Below the pieces are notes generated by a model. The model saw only the letters and a program-made list of their open reading frames with translations. It did no database searches and had not been told where the DNA came from. This document shows, piece after piece, positions 7,205 to 14,512 of a DNA stretch of 64,000 bases. The translations under genes were made by a program, and so were the position numbers. Source of the stretch: Phocaeicola vulgatus ATCC 8482 (GTDB lineage Bacteria > Bacteroidota > Bacteroidia > Bacteroidales > Bacteroidaceae). Position 1 is the first letter of the stretch. Each line of letters opens with the position of its first letter. The stretch covers positions 992,001 to 1,056,000 of the forward strand of contig NC_009614.1 of assembly GCF_000012825.1 (NCBI RefSeq), in the 5' to 3' direction.

Positions 7205-8449
7205 ATGATACTTGAAATTCGTTTGAGCAACTTCTTCTCAATTAAAGATGAGGTGGTACTGGATATGCAGGCAGCAAGCATACAGACAAAAAAGGCAAAG
7301 GAGCTTGAAGAAAATACATTTGTATGCGGTGATGAGCGGTTGCTTAAAACTGTTGCCATTTATGGTGCAAATGCGTCAGGAAAGAGCAGCCTTATCAAGG
7401 CTATTCGCGCTTGTGTGGGAATGATATTCTCATCTCATAATTACAATGAGAATACGATATTTGCCTTTACTCCGTTCAAATTCGGAGGCATTGGCAAGCC
7501 AAGTACATTCTTCATTCGCTTCCTCCTTGAAGGTATCGAATATGAATATTCTTTTGAACTCAATAAAGTTGAGATACTGAAAGAGGCACTTTACTATTAT
7601 CCGAATGGCCGTCGTTCACTGGTATTTTCCCGTGATGAAACAAAGGGACCCGACAAAAAGAATATCTATGAATTCCGCTCGGTGATTCGCCGCCCTATGG
7701 ATGTTGCTGCCAATACATCCAAAAAAACGCTTTTCGTGTCACGCGCCAGTCAGATGGATCGAGATACAGCAAAAGATGTTTTTCGATATTTCAATGAGCG
7801 TTTTATTCTGAATTATTTCGGATATAATTCGTTCTCTGTCGAGCGCTTGTTGAATGAGAACAAAGAACAGTTCCTTAATGTGCTGCGAATTGCTGATAGC
7901 GACATTGTCAAAATCGACAGCAGGCACGAGAATAAAGTATTTTCGACAGCAGTGATTGACCCTGCAGACAATCAAATATTGTCGGTAGAAGATATTCAGA
8001 AACCACAGTTGGTCATTACGACCTATCACAGAAATAACCCGGATGTTCCTTTCAACTTTTTTGCAGAAGAGTCTGATGGAACACAGCGTTTATTCAATAT
8101 GATGCTGACAATCCTGGATATCGTCAAGAATAATAAAATCTTGTTGATAGATGAAATCGAAACGCAGCTGCATATAAAACTGGTAGAATATATTATCGGT
8201 TTGTTCAATAAAAGCGAATCGGCGCAGTTGATATATACTACACACAATACATACCTGCTTAATACCAACAAGTTGCGTAAGGATCAGATATATTTTGTCA
8301 ACAAACGGGATGACGGGTCCTCGGATTTGTATTCGCTGTTTGATTACAAAGATTTCCGTGACGGGCTGGATGCTGAAAAGGCATATCTGCAAGGTCGTTT
8401 TGATGCCATCCCGTATATTGACGAACAGACGGATAATTTTCTAAAATAG
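7205..8449 (+). CDS. AAA-15/AAA-21 ATPase of an AbiL/RloAB-like defence pair
   Basis: This 414-residue cytoplasmic ATPase is of the OLD/AAA-15 type. It begins with the typical I-L-E-I-R-L-S-N-F-F-S-I start. Walker A is G-A-N-A-S-G-K-S-S with K60, Walker B is I-L-L-I-D-E-I-E near residue 315, and an H-loop follows in Y-T-T-H-N-T. The next gene, 8 bases downstream, encodes an RloB-like TOPRIM protein. An AAA-15 ATPase paired with RloB is the arrangement of RloA/RloB and of the AbiLi/AbiLii abortive-infection pair, in which the ATPase is thought to sense infection and control the partner. The defence role here is inferred from gene pairing in a mobile element. Confidence 0.85.
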   Translation: MILEIRLSNFFSIKDEVVLDMQAASIQTKKAKELEENTFVCGDERLLKTVAIYGANASGKSSLIKAIRACVGMIFSSHNYNENTIFAFTPFKFGGIGKPSTFFIRFLLEGIEYEYSFELNKVEILKEALYYYPNGRRSLVFSRDETKGPDKKNIYEFRSVIRRPMDVAANTSKKTLFVSRASQMDRDTAKDVFRYFNERFILNYFGYNSFSVERLLNENKEQFLNVLRIADSDIVKIDSRHENKVFSTAVIDPADNQILSVEDIQKPQLVITTYHRNNPDVPFNFFAEESDGTQRLFNMMLTILDIVKNNKILLIDEIETQLHIKLVEYIIGLFNKSESAQLIYTTHNTYLLNTNKLRKDQIYFVNKRDDGSSDLYSLFDYKDFRDGLDAEKAYLQGRFDAIPYIDEQTDNFLK

Positions 8450-8457
8450 AAACTGAT

Positions 8458-9000
8458 ATGGGACGACAAATAAGAAAATCCAAAGGCAAAACAATGAAGC
8501 CGAACTTCTTTGTTTTCTGTGAAGGGGAGTCTGAGGTTGCTTATATCAGCCACCTCCGTTCACAATACCGTGCGCCTATTCAAATTATCCCAAGAAAGAG
8601 CGATTCGAACATATCCGTTCGGTATATAGAGAATTGTAAACGGGAATATGTTGTAACCAAAAATGATAAAACATTCCTAATGTTTGACCTAGATGTGGAC
8701 GGAATGCTGGAACACCTGCTAAGTATTCCAGATGCGATATTGATGGTGTCGAATCCATGTATTGAGTTGTGGTATTTGCTGCACTTTGAGAAGTGTCATG
8801 CCGAACTAACGCAAAACGTCTGCATCAAGAAACTGAAAAGACATCTTGAACACTACACAAAGGGAACTTTGGCATTAAATGAGAAACAGCAACTGTCTGA
8901 AAAAACATCAGAAGCAACGGCAAGAGCCAAGATGCTGGATACATATAATAATCCATCAACTACCATCTATAAAATGATAGAACTGCTGGAAAGTTTGTAA
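8458..9000 (+). CDS. RloB-like TOPRIM-domain protein
   Basis: A 180-residue basic protein of the RloB family. It shows the TOPRIM-like acidic residues: E22 and E24/E26 in F-C-E-G-E-S-E, then D77, D79 and D81 in F-D-L-D-V-D-G, followed by N-P-C-I-E-L-W, a conserved RloB segment. TOPRIM domains bind metal and cut nucleic acid in OLD-type nucleases, so this is the probable effector of the pair with the upstream AAA ATPase. An alternative start at the Met13 codon (8494) is possible, but the basic N-terminal stretch is typical for the family. It is co-oriented and closely spaced with the ATPase gene. Confidence 0.85.
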   Translation: MGRQIRKSKGKTMKPNFFVFCEGESEVAYISHLRSQYRAPIQIIPRKSDSNISVRYIENCKREYVVTKNDKTFLMFDLDVDGMLEHLLSIPDAILMVSNPCIELWYLLHFEKCHAELTQNVCIKKLKRHLEHYTKGTLALNEKQQLSEKTSEATARAKMLDTYNNPSTTIYKMIELLESL

Positions 9001-9010
9001 TTTGAAGATT

Positions 9011-9364
9011 ATGGAGAATAGGGAAATAACATTAGCTGATATCTTTCTTGACATCTTGTCAGAATCACAAGATAAAGGTGCAAAACTAATGGCAGAGCGA
9101 ATAAAAGCAGCTATTAAATCGCCAGAGATATTGGAGCTGGTAAATATATGTGTTATAAATGCATTGGGATATAAATCAAAAATTAGCAGCAAAACCGTAG
9201 ATAATGCAATTGATAGTATTGTCAGTTTTGTACACTCTGAAATTGATAGTAGTAATTTATCGGATAATGATAAAGAGAAAGAAAAGAATTCATACAAACA
9301 CTTTGCAAAAAGTCTCGGTAAAATATTAAAAGAGAATTTACAGGTGGCGCAACAGCTAATATAA
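9011..9364 (+). CDS. Small hypothetical protein downstream of RloB
   Basis: From ATG 9011 this gives 117 residues; a TTG at 9002 would add three. It is predicted to be almost all helical and contains no signal peptide, membrane segment or recognised motif. The middle is hydrophobic (E-L-V-N-I-C-V-I-N-A-L-G-Y) and the C-terminal half is charged (D-N-D-K-E-K-E-K). It begins 10 bases after the RloB stop on the same strand, so it is probably co-transcribed. It may be a third component, inhibitor or regulator of the ATPase-TOPRIM pair, but no family is recognised. Confidence 0.6.
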   Translation: MENREITLADIFLDILSESQDKGAKLMAERIKAAIKSPEILELVNICVINALGYKSKISSKTVDNAIDSIVSFVHSEIDSSNLSDNDKEKEKNSYKHFAKSLGKILKENLQVAQQLI

Positions 9365-9549
9365 AAGAAGTAATTATGGACATCTATAATTGGGGATAAT
9401 ATTATTCAAGCAGTGGAATATTGGTAAGTAATCGGAGGACAGATTCGTATTCGTTGAGGCAAATCCATGCGCAAGACATCATATATCAGAATTATAGCAC
9501 CATTAATAGGCAATACATGTAATGCATTGGAATGAGATTATCAGAACCC

Positions 9550-9730
9550 TCATGGCCAGTCCGAAGTCATACCACAGTTCCTTATGAAGGTCTACCTTGA
9601 AAGAGGCCTTCTTTTCCGCCCTAAAAGGTGATTTGTACCACACGCTGTTTCTACGCTGTATTACCGGTTCATATCCGAATCCGGCTAAAAAATCAACAAG
9701 TCTGATGTTCTTTGCTTCCTGTATGTTCAT
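9550..9730 (-). pseudogene. Truncated mobile-element DNA primase (CHC2 type), N-terminal fragment
   Basis: About 57 residues match the start of the CHC2 zinc-finger/TOPRIM primases carried by Bacteroidales mobile elements: an I-R-L-V-D-F-L-A-G-F-G-Y-E-P start, then W-Y-K-S-P-F-R and E-L-W-Y-D-F-G. Family resemblance is lost just after the D-F-G motif, where a glycine-rich continuation would be expected. The reading frame runs on to 9503 with unrelated sequence. The fragment is a 5' remnant left by a deletion or insertion. The 9365-9549 stretch next to it has no recognisable gene. Confidence 0.65.
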
Positions 9731-9794
9731 AACATCTCATTTTCATGGATTTGGGCAAAGAACCGCTTTTTCTTTGAAACATGAAAAGCAATGG

Positions 9795-9811
9795 CATCAG
9801 ATGTCATCAGA
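9795..9811 (-). repeat. Opposite-strand copy of the 17-bp TGACATCTGA-type block
   Basis: This is an exact 17-bp reverse-complement copy of 4186-4202. A further half-copy, ATCATCAGATG, follows at 9813-9823. It lies about 70 bases upstream of the truncated primase start, as the other copy lies upstream of an HTH gene. The pairing suggests a shared regulator or replication-protein site in the element family. Confidence 0.6.
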
Positions 9812-9966
9812 AATCATCAGATGGCACAGGGCTTCTTCTATAGATATGAAAAACGGATACTGGTAGTATTATACGGTGTTTTTGCGAATTAACCGTAGAA
9901 TATTACCTGTTATTCGGAAAATAATCGTATTTTTGTAGTGTGAAAAGAACTTCTAAGGTGGATTAT

Positions 9967-10548
9967 ATGAATGATATAGTTAATAAAGTTGCGTCTCTCG
10001 GAGGGACTATATCCACAACGGATATATCTCACCTGTCGGAATATAAACAGGTGTTGCGAGCTAAAGAACGTGGCGATTTGATAAGATTGCGTCATGGGGT
10101 ATATGCTGCTCCCGAGGCATTGCTAAACACGATGATAGATGTGGAGAGGATAATACCGAATGGTGTTGTATGCCTATACAATGCCTGGACATATCATCAA
10201 CTGTCTACGACAGTCCCGCCTGCTTTTTGCATAGCCATTGCCAATAAAAGGAAAGTAGTGCTTCCACACGCCCTGCCTATAGAACTTTATTATTGGAAAA
10301 AAGAGAACTTGGAGTTTGGGATTATGGATGCGGATATATCGGGATATAAAGTTCATATTACTGATATGGAACGAAGTGTTTGTGATGCGGTGAAGTATCG
10401 GAACAAGATTGGTCTGGACGTTTGCGCGGAAGTAATACGTACTTATCTGAAAAAGCCGAACCGTAATCTCGCCCGTTTGCAGGATTACGCCAAGCGCCTA
10501 AGAGTGTTTAACACGTTGAAAAACTACCTCGAAATCGCAATAGAATAA
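9967..10548 (+). CDS. abiEi: AbiEi-type antitoxin of a type IV toxin-antitoxin locus
   Basis: The chosen ATG at 9967 (193 residues) follows AAGGTGG. A GTG at 9940 would add nine residues but lies only five bases after a TATTTTTG promoter element (9928-9935) and is less likely. The N-terminus is a winged-helix region (I-S-T-T-D-I-S-H-L), followed by the family block L-I-R-L-R-H-G-V-Y-A, typical of AbiEi antitoxins. The C-terminal domain contains the T-D-M-E-R-S-V-C-D-A motif. AbiEi represses its operon and counters the AbiEii nucleotidyltransferase encoded next. An A/T palindrome (TTATT...AATAA, 9910-9924) ahead of the promoter could be its operator. The frame is intact. Confidence 0.85.
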   Translation: MNDIVNKVASLGGTISTTDISHLSEYKQVLRAKERGDLIRLRHGVYAAPEALLNTMIDVERIIPNGVVCLYNAWTYHQLSTTVPPAFCIAIANKRKVVLPHALPIELYYWKKENLEFGIMDADISGYKVHITDMERSVCDAVKYRNKIGLDVCAEVIRTYLKKPNRNLARLQDYAKRLRVFNTLKNYLEIAIE

Positions 10549-10552
10549 GATA

Positions 10553-11428
10553 ATGGGAAGGAAAAACTATGGAAAGTCTGTAAAGACACGCTTGCTCAAC
10601 CTCATGAATGAGACAGGCTATAAATACATGGTATCTTCTGGCAAGATACTTCAACGAGAGACTGCTTTACAGGGCTTCTGTAAGCCGGTACAAGGACAAA
10701 TTCTTGTTGAAAGGCGGTTCTTTGCTTTATGCCATGAATGGACTTGAGGCTCGTCCTACGGTTGATGTGGGTTTATGGCGGACAGGATCAGTCGTGGCAG
10801 GGATTTCCTGGCTCGTGTATTCCAAGAAATCCTGGGTATCGTATGCCATGAAGATGGGGTATCTTTTGACGCAGGAAGTATCAAAATAGAACCGATTACA
10901 GTCGAAAAGAAATATTTTGGTACAAGATTCTATTTTACTGTCCATATGGATACCATAGCTTATAATATGTCTGTAGATATTGGCTTTGGCGATGTCGTCA
11001 TTCCACATCCAACAACTATAGACTTTCCTCTGCTTTTACCGGATATCCCTTCTGTGAATATACAGGCATATTCTTTAGAAACCGTTATTGCCGAGAAGTT
11101 CCATACGATGATAGATCGTGATGTCCTCAACAGTCGCATGAAAGATTTCTTTGACTGTTATCAGCTCCTGACGAAGAGAAATTTGAATGACGACGCTTTG
11201 TATGACGCTATCGAAGCGACGTTCGACAATCGAAGACTTGCATACAACCCCGATTTGCAACTGTTTACGGATAGTTTTGCTACAGACGGGGCACGCATAA
11301 GCCGTTGGAAGGCTTTTCTTAGAAAAATTCAATGGAAAGAGGCACTTGATTTCGATACTGTGATGAAGGCAATAAGAGACAGGCTACAGCCTATGGCTGA
11401 AAGATATTGGATAAAACTCTCAAAATAG
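10553..11428 (+). pseudogene. abiEii: AbiEii nucleotidyltransferase toxin, inactivated by two frameshifts
   Basis: Joined across three frames, the sequence gives a full-length AbiEii/AbiGii toxin of about 290 residues, starting 4 bases after the antitoxin stop. The first break is near 10630, where one extra G after the TAC-ATG codons shifts the frame. The second is near 10766-10772, where the frame returns after the loss of one base. The nucleotidyltransferase core is recognisable: K-G-G-S-L-L-Y-A-M followed by R-P-T-V-D-V. The second lesion falls exactly in the D-x-D catalytic motif. From the natural ATG the product stops after 64 residues, so no active toxin is expected. The C-terminal part (10775-11428) is well preserved, implying recent damage or a sequencing error. 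Confidence 0.85.
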
Positions 11429-11689
11429 AATTGAGTAAGATTAAGACAGGCTCTTAGCCATCTTTTAGGAACATTATCAGGTTTGAGCAAAAAATATTTC
11501 ATAAAAATCCCTATTGACATTTGCGGAAATCGAACTTTTTATCTACCTTTACGTTGTCAAAGAGATGATGATTGTAAAGACAATTACGAAAAGCGATGAA
11601 TTTAGTGTAGTGCTAATTCAATGGCTTTCATAAAAGACAAAGTAGTAAATGTGCAGTCAATCAGGGATTTAGAATAAACCGAAATAAAA

Positions 11690-11714
11690 GGTTCGATTCC
11701 TGGTGGCACCACCA
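11690..11714 (+). repeat. Attachment site: 3' end of a tRNA or tmRNA gene with CCA
   Basis: GGTTCGATTCC followed by TGGTGGCACC-A-CCA is the T-arm and 3' acceptor strand of a tRNA-type gene, including the encoded CCA. No 5' acceptor strand (expected GGTGCCA) or anticodon arm precedes it, and the T-stem loses pairing upstream of AGG. It is therefore a duplicated 3' end, not a gene. A typical T-tailed terminator follows at 11733. This fits an integrase target duplication marking the distal end of the element. The exact RNA is not identified. Confidence 0.75.
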
Positions 11715-11732
11715 AAGTAAGTTTTTCACTTT

Positions 11733-11766
11733 AAAGCAGTTACAGTAAAATGTAACTGCTTTTTTT
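11733..11766 (+). terminator. Intrinsic terminator of the target RNA gene
   Basis: A 12-bp stem (AAAGCAGTTACA with TGTAACTGCTTT) closes a six-base loop and ends in a T-run at 11760-11766. It lies 18 bases after the CCA of the RNA 3' end. This is the layout of a native tRNA terminator, which supports host sequence resuming here. Confidence 0.85.
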
Positions 11767-12131
11767 ATGCTTTAAGCCCTCGTTTACAGGGCAGTAGACA
11801 AATAGTAGAGATGAAGACTTACCCGATAATTATGGGGAAAGGTTGTCCAAGGATCCTTGTCCGGTTTCAAAAAGCTGTATTTTTCCCTACCATAGTATCT
11901 GGAATCTTGATACAAGTTCTGCCGGATCCTGCACCAAGTTCTGTGAAATCTTGTGCCAAGTTCTGCTTCACGCTCTCACTATTTCAGTCAAAAGATTCAA
12001 TATTTACTTTCAGAAATAGTGAAAAAAAATATAGAAAAAGACCTAACATCCAAAGTCTTTATGACTTTGAGCAACCTATAAAACACGACAAGGTATAAAA
12101 AGACACAATACAAACATTGCATATTGTACTA
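11767..12131. other. Gene-free stretch between the element and the porin remnant
   Basis: No convincing reading frame is seen. The only structure is a three-fold 22-bp imperfect repeat (11909-11974) and a pair of inverted 9-mers (CACTATTTC and GAAATAGTG) around 11976-12020. The stretch lies downstream of the porin remnant on the opposite strand. Confidence 0.5.
11909..11974 (+). repeat. Three imperfect 22-bp tandem repeats
   Basis: The 9-mer CAAGTTCTG occurs at 11913, 11935 and 11957, exactly 22 bases apart, with partly conserved flanks (TGCACC and TGTGCC). Two helical turns per unit would place bound proteins on one DNA face. No neighbouring gene explains the array. Confidence 0.6.
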
Positions 12132-13209
12132 TCAGAAACCTATTTGAGACATCGCCCAAAGTTCATTGACAGAAACACTCTTTTCATAACTAAAATGCGC
12201 ATAATTCAGCATGATACGCGTTTTCGGCGTTATATAATAAGCGCCTCCCACTGTATAAATCATTTCTGAATCAGAAACTGCCGTATCAGCTTCATAGCGT
12301 TCCAATTTTGCCACAACCGCCAATCGGGAGGGAATGGCAAACCAATATCCTAAAGCATAAAAAACTCTGCGGTTGATACTACCATCTTTTCCCCACAAAT
12401 ATTCCCCCCCTGCAAGTCAACCGATGGGTCTGATAACAGGTACTCAGCGCCATGCGGTTACGTTTCATATTTGTATTATAAATGGTTTCTTCCCCCGTTT
12501 CATCATTTACCACCGTATAATCATCATTCAATTTTCCGATATAGGCAGACGCACCCATCTTCAATCCTTTGACAGGCTGCACAGTGAACCATGCGGCAAA
12601 ATCCTTTGCATCATTATGATCTTTCATGCTGAGTCCGGAACCATTGTATACACCTGCCCGATATTCCAGAAAATAATCGTCGACAGAGGTCTTGAACAAC
12701 TCACCACCCACCTGCAAACCCATATCACGGCCACCCTGGTTCCCACATACATCTCCACTGAAACCTGCCAGACGCTCAATGACACGACTGAAGTTTACCG
12801 TTTCATAAACCGAAGGTGACATCTGGTTCTCTAATGTAAAACAGGTCTTCATCCGACCTATCTTGACCTGAAAAAAAGAATACGGTTTGTAACAAGCATA
12901 GAGTTCCAGCAGCTGTGAAGTAAACAGTTCATACTGAACCATCCACGACAGTTTATCCGTGATATCTCCCGAAAGGATCAGCATCCCCAGCCTTCCAAAA
13001 AACTGATTGTCCGCCTGCCTCACATCCAAGTCTTTCCAGTCCGTATAGCTATAACCGAACTGACCGTAGGCAGTCAGCTTCACATGTTTACTCAAAAAGC
13101 CGTTCACTTGCCCCAATACGGATGAATCTTCCTTTTTCTCTTGTGAATACCCCTGAGGTAAAACCAAGAACAACATCCAAATAACAAATAATAAGCGTGT
13201 GTTTTTCAT
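12132..13209 (-). pseudogene. OprP/OprO-like outer-membrane porin, frameshifted at a G7 tract
   Basis: The N-terminal frame (12379-13209, 276 residues) starts with a clear signal peptide ending near Q-G-Y-S-Q and continues as alternating beta-strands of the OprP/polyphosphate-selective porin family. The C-terminal frame (from about 12398 to 12132) continues the barrel and ends in a terminal phenylalanine, the outer-membrane insertion signature. The frames join across a run of seven C on the plus strand (12404-12410). Removing one base restores a continuous product of about 358 residues. The lesion could be a fixed frameshift, slipped-strand phase variation or a homopolymer error. The gene lies beyond the terminator of the upstream hydrolase gene, so it has its own promoter. 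Confidence 0.8.
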
Positions 13210-13376
13210 GATCTATTTCTCATTACCAATGTATAACTACGTTCTAAAAGCTAACAAGCCGCCAAGCTATTCAAAAAGTTTAATTATCACTTATTATCCG
13301 TACACTTTATCCATATTTCCACTTATCTTTTATACAAGATGAATATTCACTCATTTTTATCCATCCGAAGAGTCAT

Positions 13377-13414
13377 AAAAAGGCCGGTTGCCCCATTACA
13401 TGAAGCAACCAGCC
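13377..13414 (-). terminator. Intrinsic terminator after the S9-type hydrolase gene
   Basis: On the minus strand GGCTGGTTGC pairs with GCAACCGGCC (one G-U) and is followed by TTTTT. It lies 29 bases past the hydrolase stop and separates that operon from the porin gene. Confidence 0.8.
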
Positions 13415-13442
13415 CTCCATTATCCTGTCACCAAGTTAATTA

Positions 13443-14480
13443 TCAGAACTTATAAGCTGCTTTACGCAATTCTTTCACTGAACCGAATGGTTTATTGGGC
13501 TTCAGGTAACGCCCCATGAACTTATAAATGTCCAGACGAATCTTGCTTGACTCATAAGTATCTAACCGATCAAAACTATGCGCACCGGGAGCACGCTCAA
13601 ATATCTTATATTCAAATTTTTTGCCTTCTGCTTTCAAGGCACGGATCATTGATTCCACCTCGACTACATTCACATCATCATCACTGGTATTAGTATAGAT
13701 AAGTAACGGGTCTTTCAACTTCTCCGCATGCCACACAGGAGAGCGCCGTTTGTATTCCGCAATATTGTCCTTGGCAGTCTGCCCGATATGATTCTTGGCC
13801 GAGAAGATTTTGCGATAACTGTCGCTGGCATACCCCATACGCATGATTACATCCGAAACCGGAACGCCTGCAAAACCACATTTATATTGTCCCGGATAAT
13901 TGAAAAGGTTCATCAGTGTAATCATACCACCATGACTCCATCCCATGATACCCACACGACTACTATCCACAATATCGAAATTATCCACCATATAGTTACG
14001 GCTGATGTACACGTCTTCGTTTTCCAATCCACCATAATCTATATTATTGTATGTTCCCGCTCCGTATCCGGTGCTTCCCCGGTAGTCCGCTGCCACCACG
14101 ATGTATTCCTGCGCTATCAGCTCACGGATGATATGGGCATAATAGGTGTCCATATCGGCATGTACCCCACTGTGAGGAAATACGATCAACGGATATTTCT
14201 TGTTTTCCTTCACACTTTTGGGAATAAAAATGTATGCTCTGAATTTAAGTTCGTTACCGGCACTCATCGAAGTGGGATTGGACTCCTTCCAACGCGGTGG
14301 TCCACATAATATCACCTTATCTACATGGGCAATATCACCCACTTTCTCGTACCACAGGACATCATCAATCTTTTTCATTAACTGGTCAAACTGATGAACA
14401 GACAACTGCGCCCGTACTATTCCCGGCATAGTCCATAAGCAACACACAAATACCACAAATATTACTATTCTGTTTTTCAT
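13443..14480 (-). CDS. Secreted alpha/beta-hydrolase, prolyl-oligopeptidase (S9) type
   Basis: A 345-residue exported serine hydrolase. A signal peptide ends near G-I-V-R-A-Q (about residue 25). The nucleophile elbow is G-W-S-H-G-G with S182. The Asp of the triad is expected in N-T-S-D-D-D-V-N near residue 270, and the His in G-A-H-S-F-D near 305. It lacks the beta-propeller of full S9 enzymes and resembles the stand-alone catalytic domain. The gene follows the SusD gene by 32 bases in the sigma/anti-sigma-controlled operon, so it may process the imported ligand, perhaps a peptide or ester. Substrate is unknown. Confidence 0.8.
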   Translation of the reverse strand: MKNRIVIFVVFVCCLWTMPGIVRAQLSVHQFDQLMKKIDDVLWYEKVGDIAHVDKVILCGPPRWKESNPTSMSAGNELKFRAYIFIPKSVKENKKYPLIVFPHSGVHADMDTYYAHIIRELIAQEYIVVAADYRGSTGYGAGTYNNIDYGGLENEDVYISRNYMVDNFDIVDSSRVGIMGWSHGGMITLMNLFNYPGQYKCGFAGVPVSDVIMRMGYASDSYRKIFSAKNHIGQTAKDNIAEYKRRSPVWHAEKLKDPLLIYTNTSDDDVNVVEVESMIRALKAEGKKFEYKIFERAPGAHSFDRLDTYESSKIRLDIYKFMGRYLKPNKPFGSVKELRKAAYKF

Positions 14481-14512
14481 ACGTATATATTTAAATAATG
14501 ATTAATAGCATG

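Larger units (their letters stand above)
1..11714. mobile_element. Right-hand part of an integrative element
   Basis: The stretch from the window start to the tRNA-like 3' end at 11690-11714 carries PRTRC genes, HTH-17/excisionase-like regulators, a truncated mobile primase, RloAB-like and AbiE-like defence genes and several decayed fragments. The chromosomal-looking uptake loci begin only after the RNA 3' end and its terminator. Base composition changes along the stretch: the PRTRC part is visibly GC-richer and the RloAB part AT-richer than the downstream loci, which suggests a mosaic. No integrase, relaxase or conjugation gene is in view. They would have to lie to the left. The right boundary is well supported, while the left boundary is not visible, and more than one element could be nested here. 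Confidence 0.7.

Noticed and set aside
11690..11714. A complete tRNA gene
   Set aside because: The upstream 75 bases contain no acceptor 5' strand, D-arm or anticodon arm that can pair. Only the 3' end is present.
12373..12819. 148-residue plus-strand frame
   Set aside because: It is antisense to the porin gene and has no protein-like features. It is a shadow of the beta-strand codon pattern.
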